Below are positions 25,411 through 34,665 of a DNA stretch of 64,000 nucleotides, one piece after another. Source of the stretch: Idiomarina seosinensis_A (GTDB lineage: Bacteria > Pseudomonadota > Gammaproteobacteria > Enterobacterales > Alteromonadaceae); NCBI RefSeq assembly GCF_044797955.1, contig NZ_CP085211.1, forward strand, positions 744,001 through 808,000. The letters are read 5' to 3'. The notes under the pieces are model-generated. The model made no database searches, was not told the origin of the DNA, and saw nothing but the letters and a program-made list of their open reading frames with translations. The translations under genes and the position numbers were made by a program. Position 1 is the first letter of the stretch; the number at the start of each line of letters is the position of its first letter.

Positions 25411-26751
25411 ATGATTACTATCAAAAAAGGGCTGGACATCCCAATTAAGGGAGAGCCCCAGCAACAAGTATCCGACGGTAAGGCCGTAACAACGGTCGCT
25501 ACCCTTGGAGAAGAGTACGTTGGTATGCGCCCGACCATGCACGTGAAAGTTGATGATCGTGTCAAAAAAGGTCAAGTGATTTTTGAAGATAAAAAAAATC
25601 CGGGCGTTAAATACACAGCCCCTGCAGCAGGCGTCGTAAAAGACATTCCGCGCGGCGAACGCCGTGTGTTGCAGGCTGTCGTTATCGAATGCGAAGGTGA
25701 TGAACAGATCACTTTCGAAGCCTTCGGCAGCGACAAGCTCGATTCTCTGGGTCGCGATAAGGTGCAGGAGATTCTGGTCGAGTCCGGTCAGTGGACGGCA
25801 CTAAAAACCCGCCCTTACAGCAAGGCTCCACAGCTTGATGCCGAGGCCAGTGCCATCTTCGTTAATGCGATGGACACCAACCCGCTGTGCATGGACCCGA
25901 CGTTGTTCATTAATGAGCACAAGCAGGCTTTTATTGACGGCCTGAAAGTGCTGACAAACCTGACCGACGGTAAAGTATTTGTCACCAAAGCAGAGAATGC
26001 TGAGGTTGATACCGGCGATGCCAAGGTGCAGCTGGAGTCTTTTACCGGCGTTCACCCGGCAGGCCTGGTTGGCACCCACATGCACTTTTTACAGCCTGTC
26101 AGCCTGCAGCGTCCCGCCTGGTACCTGGGTTATCAGGACGTAGTAGCGTTTGGTAAATTGTTCACTACCGGTGAGATATTTACTGACCGGATGGTTGCGC
26201 TGGCGGGTGAATGCGTCAAGGAACCACGCGTATTGCGCACTCGCTTAGGGGCTAACTTAAGTGAGCTGACTGATGGTGAATTAAGCAGTGATCACTGCCG
26301 TATTATTTCCGGCTCGGTACTGCACGGTCACCGGGCTGATGAAGCCCATCAATGGCTGGGCCGTTTCCACACCCAGGTTAGTGTGATTCCTGAAGGTGAT
26401 AAGAAGGAATTTTTCGGTTGGATCCGCCCGGGTACAGATTTGCACTCGGTGACACGCGCTTATGCTGGACATTTTAATCCGAAAAAACGCTTCAGCATGA
26501 GCACCTCATTAAATGGTTCGTCCCGCTCTATGGTTCCAATCGGTAACTATGAACGCGTCATGCCACTGGACATTCTGCCAACATTGCTGTTGCGGGATAT
26601 GCTGTCTGGTGACACTGATGAAGCTCAGCAATTGGGTTGCTTAGAGTTGGACGAGGAAGATTTGGCGTTGTGCACCTATGTCTGCCCGGGCAAGTACGAA
26701 TACGGTCAGGTATTGCGCGATTGTCTCACCAAGATTGAGAAAGAAGGCTAA
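25411..26751 (+). CDS. nqrA: Na+-translocating NADH:quinone reductase subunit A
   Basis: A 446-residue peripheral cytoplasmic subunit of Na+-NQR, the respiratory pump that oxidises NADH, reduces ubiquinone and exports Na+. It opens MITIKKGLDIPIKG, as in Vibrio NqrA. The ATG at 25411 is preferred over an in-frame GTG 12 bases earlier by family match; the ribosome site (AACGAG) is weak. First gene of nqrABCDEF-apbE-nqrM, with a 2-base gap to nqrB. Confidence 0.97.
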   Translation: MITIKKGLDIPIKGEPQQQVSDGKAVTTVATLGEEYVGMRPTMHVKVDDRVKKGQVIFEDKKNPGVKYTAPAAGVVKDIPRGERRVLQAVVIECEGDEQITFEAFGSDKLDSLGRDKVQEILVESGQWTALKTRPYSKAPQLDAEASAIFVNAMDTNPLCMDPTLFINEHKQAFIDGLKVLTNLTDGKVFVTKAENAEVDTGDAKVQLESFTGVHPAGLVGTHMHFLQPVSLQRPAWYLGYQDVVAFGKLFTTGEIFTDRMVALAGECVKEPRVLRTRLGANLSELTDGELSSDHCRIISGSVLHGHRADEAHQWLGRFHTQVSVIPEGDKKEFFGWIRPGTDLHSVTRAYAGHFNPKKRFSMSTSLNGSSRSMVPIGNYERVMPLDILPTLLLRDMLSGDTDEAQQLGCLELDEEDLALCTYVCPGKYEYGQVLRDCLTKIEKEG

Positions 26752-26753
26752 CC

Positions 26754-27956
26754 ATGAGCTTGAAAGATACACTCGAGCGTATTGAGCCGCAGTTTGAAGA
26801 AGGCGGCAAATACGAAAAGTGGTACGCGCTGTATGAAGCCGTAGCCACCATTTTATACACTCCGGGTACGGTGACCAAATCAGCCACTCATGTGCGTGAT
26901 CGCATCGATCTAAAACGCATTATGATCCTGGTCTGGATGATGACCTTTCCGGCGATGTTCTGGGGCATGTATAACGTTGGTAACCAGGCCGCACTGGCGC
27001 TGGCTGATGGTTATCAGCTGTCCGATGCCTGGCAGGTTGGCTTGTTCCATTTGCTGGGTGGCGAGTTTGGTGCTGATGCCGGCTGGGGTACCAAAATGTG
27101 GTACGGCGCCTGCTGGTACCTGCCTATCTACGCGGTGACTTTTATTGTCGGTGGCTTCTGGGAAGTGCTGTTTGCGTCTATCCGAAAGCACGAAGTTAAC
27201 GAAGGCTTTTTTGTTACCTCGGTATTGTTTTCATTAATTTTACCGCCGACTACGCCCCTATGGCAGGTCGCATTAGGTATCACCTTCGGTATTGTTATCG
27301 GCAAAGAAATCTTTGGTGGTACCGGGCGTAACTTCCTTAACCCGGCATTGACCGGCCGTGCTTTCCTTTACTTTGCTTACCCGGCCAGTATGTCAGGTGA
27401 TGCCATCTGGACAGCAGTTGATGGCTATTCCGGGGCGACTAACCTGGGCCGCGCGGCTCTGGGCGACCTGGATTACGGCAATACTGAACTGTGGTGGAAC
27501 GCCTTTATGGGTAACATCCAGGGTTCAATTGGTGAAGTATCCACGCTGATGATCTTAATTGGTGGTGCGGCTTTAATTTACTTCCGTATTGCTTCCTGGC
27601 GTATTGTTTCCGGTGTCTTTGTCGGTATGGTGCTGTTCTCCGGTCTGCTGAACCTGATTGGTAGTGACACTAACCCAATGTTTGCCATGCCCTGGTACTG
27701 GCATCTGGTATTAGGTGGCTTTGCATTTGCCATGATGTTTATGGCAACGGATCCGGTATCGGCGTCCTTTACCAACAAAGGGAAATTTGCTTACGGCCTG
27801 TTGATTGGTTTAATGACGGTCATGATTCGGGTTATCAACCCGGCCTTCCCGGAAGGTATTATGCTGGCAATTCTGTTTGCCAACGTATTCGCTCCGCTGT
27901 TTGACTACTTTGTTGCTCAGGCCAACATAAAACGGAGGTTAGCGCGCAATGTCTAA
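26754..27956 (+). CDS. nqrB: Na+-NQR subunit B
   Basis: A 400-residue integral membrane subunit with about ten helices that carries riboflavin and a covalently bound FMN and forms the main Na+ path. The FMN-attachment threonine lies in SGAT (Thr229; Vibrio Thr236). Its last 8 bases overlap nqrC, fitting tight translational coupling. Confidence 0.97.
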   Translation: MSLKDTLERIEPQFEEGGKYEKWYALYEAVATILYTPGTVTKSATHVRDRIDLKRIMILVWMMTFPAMFWGMYNVGNQAALALADGYQLSDAWQVGLFHLLGGEFGADAGWGTKMWYGACWYLPIYAVTFIVGGFWEVLFASIRKHEVNEGFFVTSVLFSLILPPTTPLWQVALGITFGIVIGKEIFGGTGRNFLNPALTGRAFLYFAYPASMSGDAIWTAVDGYSGATNLGRAALGDLDYGNTELWWNAFMGNIQGSIGEVSTLMILIGGAALIYFRIASWRIVSGVFVGMVLFSGLLNLIGSDTNPMFAMPWYWHLVLGGFAFAMMFMATDPVSASFTNKGKFAYGLLIGLMTVMIRVINPAFPEGIMLAILFANVFAPLFDYFVAQANIKRRLARNV

Positions 27957-28725
27957 GAAAAATGAAAGTTTAGGCAAAACCGTTGGCGTAGTGCTGGCTC
28001 TGTGTCTGGTCTGCTCCATCGTAGTATCCGGTGCTGCTGTGGGCTTAAAGCCCATGCAGGAAAAGAATGCGGCGCTGGCAATGCAGCGCAACATTCTGGG
28101 TGCGGCTGAAATTTTAGAGCCGGGAATGGATGTTCCGTCGGCCTACGACAAGCGGATTAAACCGCTGGTTGTCAGCCTGCAGGACTATCAAGTGATGCGG
28201 GACAAAAATCCGGCTGAATTTGATAACCGCAAAGCGGCCAACGACCCGGAAACCAGTACAAAACTGGACAAGTCCACTGATATTGCCGGCCTGGGCACCA
28301 TGGAAAACATGACTGAAGTCTATTTGGTCATGGATGAAAATGGTAACCGCGATGGTGCAGTTTTGCACGTTCGTGGCCAGGGCCTGTGGGGTACCATGTA
28401 CGGGTTAATTTCGCTGGAAGATGACCTGAAAACGGTACGCGGTATTAATTTTTACGAACATTCTGAAACACCGGGGCTCGGTGGTGAAATCACCAATCCT
28501 GGCTGGATTGCTTCCTGGAAAGGTAAAGAGCTGTTCGGTGACGATGGTAATGTGAAGTTTGACGTGGTTAAAGGCGGTGCCAATAACGAGCATCAGGTGG
28601 ATGCGTTATCGGGTGCAACATTAACCAGTAATGGTGTTGATGCGTTGATCGACTTCTGGATGAGCGATAAAGCGTATGGACCCTTGCTTGCAAAACTTCG
28701 CAAAGGAGAGCTGACCAATGGCTAG
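27949..28725 (+). CDS. nqrC: Na+-NQR subunit C
   Basis: A 258-residue subunit with one N-terminal membrane helix and a periplasmic FMN-binding domain. FMN is attached to Thr224 in the SGAT motif (Vibrio Thr225). The downstream ApbE-type flavin transferase is the enzyme expected to attach it. It overlaps both neighbours by 8 bases. Confidence 0.97.
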   Translation: MSKKNESLGKTVGVVLALCLVCSIVVSGAAVGLKPMQEKNAALAMQRNILGAAEILEPGMDVPSAYDKRIKPLVVSLQDYQVMRDKNPAEFDNRKAANDPETSTKLDKSTDIAGLGTMENMTEVYLVMDENGNRDGAVLHVRGQGLWGTMYGLISLEDDLKTVRGINFYEHSETPGLGGEITNPGWIASWKGKELFGDDGNVKFDVVKGGANNEHQVDALSGATLTSNGVDALIDFWMSDKAYGPLLAKLRKGELTNG

Positions 28726-29350
28726 TGCAAAAGAAATGAAGTCCGTACTGTTCGGACCGATCTTCGCAAACAACCCCATTGCTTTGCAGATCCTCGGTGT
28801 CTGCTCTGCTTTGGCGGTAACCTCTAAGATGAGCAACACGCTGGTTATGTGTATCGCACTAACAGCCGTTGTTGCAGCATCTAACTTTTTTATCTCGATC
28901 ATTCGTAATCACATTCCTTCGAGTGTGCGGATCATCGTACAGATGACCATCATCGCCAGTCTGGTTATTGTCGTGGACCAGGTATTGCGGGCCTATGCTT
29001 ATGAGATATCGCGAGAACTATCGGTATTTGTCGGCTTGATCATAACCAACTGTATCGTTATGGGACGTGCCGAGGCTTACGCCATGAAGAGCACACCCTT
29101 CATGTCACTGCTGGACGGTATCGGTAATGGTCTGGGTTACTCTATTGTACTGCTGGTGGTTGGCTTTATCCGCGAACTGTTCGGTTCAGGTAGCCTGTTT
29201 GACGTGCAGATCCTGTCGTTGGCATCTGAAGGCGGCTGGTTCCAGCCGGTCGGCTTATTGCTAATGCCACCCAGCGCGTTCTTCATTATCGGCGGTTTTA
29301 TCTGGGTGCTGCGTACCTTCCGTCCCGAGCAAGTCGAGCCTAAGGAGTAA
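28718..29350 (+). CDS. nqrD: Na+-NQR subunit D
   Basis: A 210-residue hydrophobic subunit with six membrane helices. Together with NqrE it holds an intramembrane Fe-S centre through cysteines set in the inverted helices (Cys in the GVCSALAV and LIITNCIVMG segments). It is related to RnfE. It follows nqrC with an 8-base overlap. Confidence 0.96.
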   Translation: MASAKEMKSVLFGPIFANNPIALQILGVCSALAVTSKMSNTLVMCIALTAVVAASNFFISIIRNHIPSSVRIIVQMTIIASLVIVVDQVLRAYAYEISRELSVFVGLIITNCIVMGRAEAYAMKSTPFMSLLDGIGNGLGYSIVLLVVGFIRELFGSGSLFDVQILSLASEGGWFQPVGLLLMPPSAFFIIGGFIWVLRTFRPEQVEPKE

Positions 29351-29355
29351 TCGAT

Positions 29356-29964
29356 ATGGAACAATACATTAATCTGTTCGTCCGGGCGGTTTTCATTGAA
29401 AACCTGGCACTGTCGTTCTTCTTAGGGATGTGTACCTTTTTGGCGGTTTCTAAAAAGGTTAAGACATCATTTGGCCTGGGAGTTGCGGTTATCGTTGTAC
29501 TGGGTATTTCTGTACCGGTTAACAACTTGATTTATCACAATATCCTGGCACCCGGCGCCCTGGACTGGGCTGGTTTTCCGGATGCTGACTTAAGCTTCCT
29601 GCGCTTTCTGACCTTTATCGGGGTGATTGCTGCGCTCGTACAGATCCTGGAAATGACACTGGATAAATATGTACCGGCTTTATACAACGCGCTGGGCATC
29701 TTCTTGCCACTAATCACCGTTAACTGCGCCATCTTTGGTGGTGTTGCCTTCATGGTTGAGCGTGATTACAACTTTGGCGAGTCAGTGGTTTACGGTATCG
29801 GTAGTGGTGTTGGCTGGTGTCTGGCTATTGTTGCCCTGGCAGCGGTACGGGAAAAACTTAAATACGCTGATATACCCGATGGTTTGCGCGGCTTAGGTGC
29901 AACCTTTATGTCGGTAGGTCTTATTGGTTTGGGCTTTATGTCGTTTTCCGGCGTATCTCTTTAA
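29356..29964 (+). CDS. nqrE: Na+-NQR subunit E
   Basis: A 202-residue six-helix membrane subunit, homologous to NqrD and RnfA. Cluster-ligand cysteines are seen in GMCTFLAV and VNCAIFGG. It starts 5 bases after nqrD with GGAG just ahead. Confidence 0.96.
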   Translation: MEQYINLFVRAVFIENLALSFFLGMCTFLAVSKKVKTSFGLGVAVIVVLGISVPVNNLIYHNILAPGALDWAGFPDADLSFLRFLTFIGVIAALVQILEMTLDKYVPALYNALGIFLPLITVNCAIFGGVAFMVERDYNFGESVVYGIGSGVGWCLAIVALAAVREKLKYADIPDGLRGLGATFMSVGLIGLGFMSFSGVSL

Positions 29965-30003
29965 CCAGTGTGTTAAATCAGTAAAAGTTAAAGGGTCGAA
30001 TCG

Positions 30004-31236
30004 ATGGATATTACTCTGATTGCGCTCGGTGTCGGTATGTTTACCGTTATCGTACTGATTTTGGTAGCGATCATTATGTTTGCTAAATCAAAATTAGTAC
30101 CTCAGGGCGATGTAGAAATCCTGGTAAATGACGACGATGATAAAAAAATCGTTACACAGCCGGGTACTAAGCTTTTAGGTGCATTGGCTAACGCAGGCAT
30201 TTTTGTATCGTCAGCCTGTGGTGGTGGTGGTTCTTGTGGCCAGTGCCGGGTCACCATCAAAGAAGGCGGGGGTGATATTCTGCCCACCGAGCTGGACCAT
30301 GTGACTAAGCGTGAAGCCCGCGAAGGGGTTCGTTTGTCTTGTCAGGTCAACGTAAAGCAAGATATGAAAATTGAACTGCCGGAAGAAGTTTTCGGTATTC
30401 GTAAATGGGATTGTACGGTTAAGTCAAACGATAACGTAGCCACCTTTATCAAAGAATTTGTGGTGCAGTTACCCGAAGGCGAAGACGTGCCGTTCCGTGC
30501 CGGTGGTTATATTCAAATTGAGGCGCCACCGCATCACGTTAAATACAAAGACTTTGATATTGCACCAGAATACCGCGGCGACTGGGAACGCTTTGGTTTT
30601 CTTGATGTGGAATCAAAAGTGGACGAAGAAGTCATTCGTGCTTACTCAATGGCTAACTACCCGGAAGAAAAGGGTATTATTATGCTAAACGTTCGCTGCG
30701 CGACGCCGCCGCCGAACGACCTGAGTCTGCCGGCTGGTAAAATGTCGTCGTACATCTTCAGTCTGAAGGCTGGCGATAAAGTCACCATCTCGGGACCTTT
30801 TGGTGAGTTCTTTGCTAAAGAAACCGAAGCTGAAATGGTCTTTATCGGCGGTGGTGCCGGTATGGCGCCCATGCGTTCACACATTTTCGATCAGCTGCGT
30901 CGCCTGAATACCGATCGTAAGATCAGCTTCTGGTACGGTGCCCGGTCAGTGCGCGAAATGTTCTATGTTGAAGATTTCGACATGCTGGCAGAAGAAAACG
31001 ATAACTTTGACTGGCATGTAGCCTTATCCGATCCACAACCTGAAGATAACTGGGAAGGTGATACCGGATTTATTCACAATGTTCTTTACGAGCGTTACCT
31101 GAAAGACCATGACGCGCCGGAAGACTGTGAATATTACATGTGTGGTCCACCGGTGATGAATGCCGCCTGTATTAACTTGCTGAAAGATCTGGGTGTTGAA
31201 GAAGAAAACATCATGCTGGATGACTTTGGTGGGTAA
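30004..31236 (+). CDS. nqrF: Na+-NQR subunit F, NADH-oxidising
   Basis: A 410-residue electron-input subunit with an N-terminal membrane helix, a plant-type [2Fe-2S] domain with Cys72, Cys78, Cys81 and Cys113 (ACGGGGSCGQC ... LSC), and an FAD/NADH-binding reductase domain. FAD contact RAYSMANYPEE, pyrophosphate contact GGGAGMAPMRSH and the C-terminal CGPPVMN are visible. It takes hydride from NADH and feeds the membrane subunits. Confidence 0.97.
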   Translation: MDITLIALGVGMFTVIVLILVAIIMFAKSKLVPQGDVEILVNDDDDKKIVTQPGTKLLGALANAGIFVSSACGGGGSCGQCRVTIKEGGGDILPTELDHVTKREAREGVRLSCQVNVKQDMKIELPEEVFGIRKWDCTVKSNDNVATFIKEFVVQLPEGEDVPFRAGGYIQIEAPPHHVKYKDFDIAPEYRGDWERFGFLDVESKVDEEVIRAYSMANYPEEKGIIMLNVRCATPPPNDLSLPAGKMSSYIFSLKAGDKVTISGPFGEFFAKETEAEMVFIGGGAGMAPMRSHIFDQLRRLNTDRKISFWYGARSVREMFYVEDFDMLAEENDNFDWHVALSDPQPEDNWEGDTGFIHNVLYERYLKDHDAPEDCEYYMCGPPVMNAACINLLKDLGVEEENIMLDDFGG

Positions 31237-31239
31237 TTA

Positions 31240-32280
31240 ATGAGGCTGACGGCAATTAATCCAATGGCCGTGACCAAATACTGGCTAGTCCTTCTGGGGC
31301 TAGCCTTTTTGGTGTCATGCTCTGATGCTCCACAGAGTATTCAGTTTAGCGGCAATACCATGGGTACCACCTACAGTGTGACCTTGTTTACTAAGGATCC
31401 GCGCCATACTGAACGTGAAATCCGCAAGAAGGTTGATGTGGTGTTGGCTCAGGTTAATGCGCAGATGTCGACTTATGATCCAGAGTCAGAATTGTCGCGC
31501 TTTAATCAACATCGTTCACGGCAGCCGGTGGTCATTAGCCGGGCGCTGGAACGAGTAGTAAGCCGTGCGCTGGAGATAGGCCAGCAAACGGACGGGCAAC
31601 TGGATATCACCGTTGGGCCGCTGGTTAACTTATGGGGTTTTGGCCCTATGGCTAAGCCAGAGCAAGTGCCTTCTGCAGAGCAACTGGATCAGGTGAGCGA
31701 ATACGTTGGTTATAAAAAGCTGAGTATTGAGAATCACCAGCTGATAAAGCAACATCCGCAACTGTATGTCGACTTATCGACCATTGCCAAAGGCTATGGC
31801 GTTGATAGGGTGGCGTTTTTACTGGATGATCTGGACATCAACCAATACCTGATTGAGATTGGTGGCGAAATCCGCACACGCGGTGGCAAGCCTGATGGGC
31901 AGCCCTGGCGGGTAGCGGTGGAGAAACCGGTTTCTACGGAACGAACCGTTCAGCAAATTGTCTCAATGAATGAAGGCGCATTAGCGACTTCAGGCGATTA
32001 CCGTAATTTTTATCAGGAGAACGGACGTCGTTATTCACATATTATTAATCCGCTAACCGGAGAGCCGATTCAGCATAACCTGGTATCTGCCAGCGTCTAT
32101 GCCGATGATGCTATGAGTGCTGATGCCTATGCTACTGCATTGCTGGTCATGGGTACGGAACAGGCAAAAGTGTTTGTACAACAGCAAAATCTGGCGGCAT
32201 TTCTGGTATTGAAAACCGACGACGGCTTTCAGCAGTGGGTTAGCCCGGCTTTTGAACCTTTACTGGAAAAGCGGGAATAA
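31240..32280 (+). CDS. apbE: FAD:protein FMN transferase
   Basis: A 346-residue ApbE-family lipoprotein (lipobox LVSCS) that transfers FMN from FAD to a Thr in NqrB and NqrC on the periplasmic side. The family motifs GNTMGTTYSVT, VGPLVNLWGFGP, STIAKGYGVD and IEIGGEIRTRG are visible, with the Mg-binding C-terminal MSADAYATALLVMG. It begins 3 bases after nqrF, placing the maturation enzyme in the same transcript as its targets. An in-frame ATG 24 bases later is a possible start. Confidence 0.95.
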   Translation: MRLTAINPMAVTKYWLVLLGLAFLVSCSDAPQSIQFSGNTMGTTYSVTLFTKDPRHTEREIRKKVDVVLAQVNAQMSTYDPESELSRFNQHRSRQPVVISRALERVVSRALEIGQQTDGQLDITVGPLVNLWGFGPMAKPEQVPSAEQLDQVSEYVGYKKLSIENHQLIKQHPQLYVDLSTIAKGYGVDRVAFLLDDLDINQYLIEIGGEIRTRGGKPDGQPWRVAVEKPVSTERTVQQIVSMNEGALATSGDYRNFYQENGRRYSHIINPLTGEPIQHNLVSASVYADDAMSADAYATALLVMGTEQAKVFVQQQNLAAFLVLKTDDGFQQWVSPAFEPLLEKRE

Positions 32281-32291
32281 CAGGAGTTCTC

Positions 32292-32504
32292 ATGCAAACC
32301 TTTTTGTTAGTTCTGGTTTTGTTTGTTGTTGTGGTGTTTATCATGGCTATTGGTTACATGGTTCAGCGAAAAAGTATTGCCGGCAGCTGCGGTGGTATTG
32401 GGGCGCTGGGTATGGATAAAGCCTGCGACTGTGATGACCCCTGTGACAAGCGCAAAGCGCGCATGCAAAAAGAACAGCGCTGGAAAGAAAATCAAATCCA
32501 TTGA
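32292..32504 (+). CDS. nqrM: Na+-NQR maturation protein NqrM
   Basis: A 70-residue protein with one N-terminal membrane helix and a cysteine-rich tail (SCGGIGALGMDKACDCDDPC), the DUF539 family. NqrM is needed to install the Fe centre between NqrD and NqrE; four conserved cysteines are thought to hold iron. GGAG precedes the ATG. It completes the operon, and its stop codon lies inside the -35 box of the next promoter. Confidence 0.95.
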   Translation: MQTFLLVLVLFVVVVFIMAIGYMVQRKSIAGSCGGIGALGMDKACDCDDPCDKRKARMQKEQRWKENQIH

Positions 32505-32529
32505 CGCTGTTACGTTATAACGATATAAC
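32501..32529 (+). promoter_or_regulatory. Promoter with repeat operator candidate before the sulfur-relay fusion gene
   Basis: TTGACG (32501-32506) and TATAAC (32524-32529) are 17 bases apart, close to the sigma-70 ideal. The spacer and -10 hold GTTATA-ACGA-TATAAC (32514-32529), an inverted repeat with a 4-base centre. The same bases can be read as tandem 8-mers, GTTATAAC and GATATAAC, differing at one position. A palindrome CGTTATAACG (32513-32522) sits within. Such overlap suggests repressor control. The regulator is unknown; the 4-base centre does not fit the 1-base centre of a standard Zur site. Confidence 0.6.
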
Positions 32530-32568
32530 TACCCTCGTGATTCGCATTTAAGCCATTTGGGGGTAGTC

Positions 32569-34665
32569 ATGAAGCCAGTTGAATTACAGCCGGATAGCCA
32601 GGAAGTCTACCTGGACTGTAACGCAACCACCCCCGTGTTACCGCAAATTGCCCACGCTGTCTCGCATACTATGGAAGCCATTTTCGGTAACCCCTCCAGT
32701 AGCCATGTGACTGGCCTGAAAGCCCGCTATATTCTTGATACGACCCGACAGTTGGCCAGGCAAGCCATTGGCTCTTACAACAGTAAGCTTATTTTTACCA
32801 GCGGCGCCACTGAAGGTATCCAGACAGCGGTTTTGTCAGCTTTACGTGCTGCTGTAGTTGACCGTACCTGTCCGCGGCAGTACTTGCTCTACGGTGCCAC
32901 CGAACACAAAGCAGTACCTCAGGCTTTAGCGCACTGGAATCAGCTGCTGGGTCTTGGCGCTGAATTAAAAGCGATACCCGTTGACCGACAGGGCCTGCTG
33001 GACCAGCAGTTTATCGCCCGCTACGTCGGCCAGGCGGCAATGATTTGCACCATGGCCGTGAATAACGAAACCGGCGTCAGCCAGGATTTAGCCGCCCTTG
33101 AACAGGTCATCCGCGAGCATGCGCCGACGATACCCTGGATGGTGGACTGTGTGCAGGTACTGGGTAAAAAAGCCCTGAACCTGGATGCCACCAGTATCGA
33201 TTATGCGCCATTCAGCGGCCACAAACTGTATGGCCCTAAAGGCATTGGCTTTATGGCGGTGCGTGATAAGGCGCCCTTTACGCCGTTGATTATTGGCGGC
33301 GGACAGGAAAGTGGCTATCGCTCCGGCACCGAAAACTTACCCGGTATTGCCGCCTTAAGTGCGTTGTTTCAGCTATTGCAGGAGCCTGAGGGTGTGCTTG
33401 CCGGGGCTGAGCAGTTAAGCGCTTATCGGGATCAGTTGGCTGAGGCGTTACAACAGGCTTTTCCGAGTGTTGTTTTTAATAATGACTTTAGTGTCTCAGT
33501 GCCGACGACAGTAAACTTTTCGGTGCAGGGGGTTGCGTCACGCGACATTATGGACGTTCTGGATGCCTGCCATATCCGCGTTAGCTCCGGCTCGGCCTGT
33601 AGTTCCAAGGTCACCCGCAGTTTTGTTCTCGATGCAATGGGACTTGAAGACTGGCGCAGTGAGTCAGCCATCCGCATGTCGTTTGGTCCTGCTACTACCC
33701 GGCAGCATATCGATCTGGCCTGTGAACGTCTGCAACAGGCAGCTAAGGCGCTGCAGCAATCCTGTTTAATAGTCGCTGATACCAATGACGATAATGACCG
33801 GTTGCTGGATGGAGTGGTACAGCTGCGCTATGACGACCACTGCTGCTATTTGATCATTGATCAACAGGCCGGGCAGATGTTGGTTGTCGACCCGCACGCG
33901 GCACTGGCCGGGCGTATCGAAAACATTGTCCGGTGCCAGCACTATCAGGTACCGGCGGTACTGACCACGCAACCCGAAGGACCGATTGCAGATGCCGCCG
34001 CGTTACTGCGTGATATGTTGCCGGCAACAGAAGGCCCCTGTGATCCGCTGGGCTGGCCGCAGAGCGCAGTGGCCGGTTGTGATGCAACGCCTCTGGAATG
34101 CTCGGCAGCTGTGCAGGGGTGCCTGACTTTAGGCAGCCGACGGGTGTTTCGGCTGGGTAGTCGCCTGCCGGTATATTTACTCAGCGAGCCGGTTGCTGCG
34201 CAGCAGCCGCTGCCGGTTGACTTCGCCTTTATTGGCAGCGAAATCGGGGTAACCGATCTGAGCGAATGCGTGGCGGAACATACCTTATTATGCCCGGGTA
34301 GTGACCCCGACAATAGTATTGTCAGCTCGCTTAACCAGTCTGTAGTACAGTCCGGCGATACGGCCATAGATATTGCCATTGGCGATAACGAGCAATACTG
34401 GCAGAGTAAGGATGTGGTGATTATTGATGTGCGTGAACATCAGGAGCATGTGGTGGACGATTTGCCCGGCAGCGCTGAGGTTATCAACGTGCCGCTAACC
34501 CAGCTTATCCAGTTTATTCATGATAACCCGTCGCTGAAACAGCGTGAGTTGATTTGTGTCTGCCGTTCAGGCAACCGCAGCGGCGTTGTTGCTGATGCGC
34601 TGCGACGGCACGGTTTTACTAAAACCCGGCATTTGCTCGGCGGTCTGGCTCTGGCTTCCACATAA
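32569..34665 (+). CDS. Cysteine desulfurase / inactive metallo-beta-lactamase / rhodanese fusion
   Basis: A 698-residue protein with three parts. Residues 1-400 are a NifS/IscS-type PLP cysteine desulfurase, with PLP lysine Lys219 (FSGHK) and catalytic Cys344 in RVSSGSACSSK. Residues ~415-600 resemble a persulfide-dioxygenase-like metallo-beta-lactamase fold (YLIIDQQAGQMLVVDPHA ... DFAFIGSEIG), but the HxHxDH metal site is replaced by TTQPEGPIAD, so it should not bind metal. Residues ~610-698 are a rhodanese with active Cys665 in CRSGNR. It probably takes sulfur from cysteine as persulfide and passes it to the rhodanese cysteine. The acceptor is unknown. The ATG at 32569 follows GGGGG by 5 bases. 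No isc or suf genes lie nearby. Confidence 0.85.
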   Translation: MKPVELQPDSQEVYLDCNATTPVLPQIAHAVSHTMEAIFGNPSSSHVTGLKARYILDTTRQLARQAIGSYNSKLIFTSGATEGIQTAVLSALRAAVVDRTCPRQYLLYGATEHKAVPQALAHWNQLLGLGAELKAIPVDRQGLLDQQFIARYVGQAAMICTMAVNNETGVSQDLAALEQVIREHAPTIPWMVDCVQVLGKKALNLDATSIDYAPFSGHKLYGPKGIGFMAVRDKAPFTPLIIGGGQESGYRSGTENLPGIAALSALFQLLQEPEGVLAGAEQLSAYRDQLAEALQQAFPSVVFNNDFSVSVPTTVNFSVQGVASRDIMDVLDACHIRVSSGSACSSKVTRSFVLDAMGLEDWRSESAIRMSFGPATTRQHIDLACERLQQAAKALQQSCLIVADTNDDNDRLLDGVVQLRYDDHCCYLIIDQQAGQMLVVDPHAALAGRIENIVRCQHYQVPAVLTTQPEGPIADAAALLRDMLPATEGPCDPLGWPQSAVAGCDATPLECSAAVQGCLTLGSRRVFRLGSRLPVYLLSEPVAAQQPLPVDFAFIGSEIGVTDLSECVAEHTLLCPGSDPDNSIVSSLNQSVVQSGDTAIDIAIGDNEQYWQSKDVVIIDVREHQEHVVDDLPGSAEVINVPLTQLIQFIHDNPSLKQRELICVCRSGNRSGVVADALRRHGFTKTRHLLGGLALAST

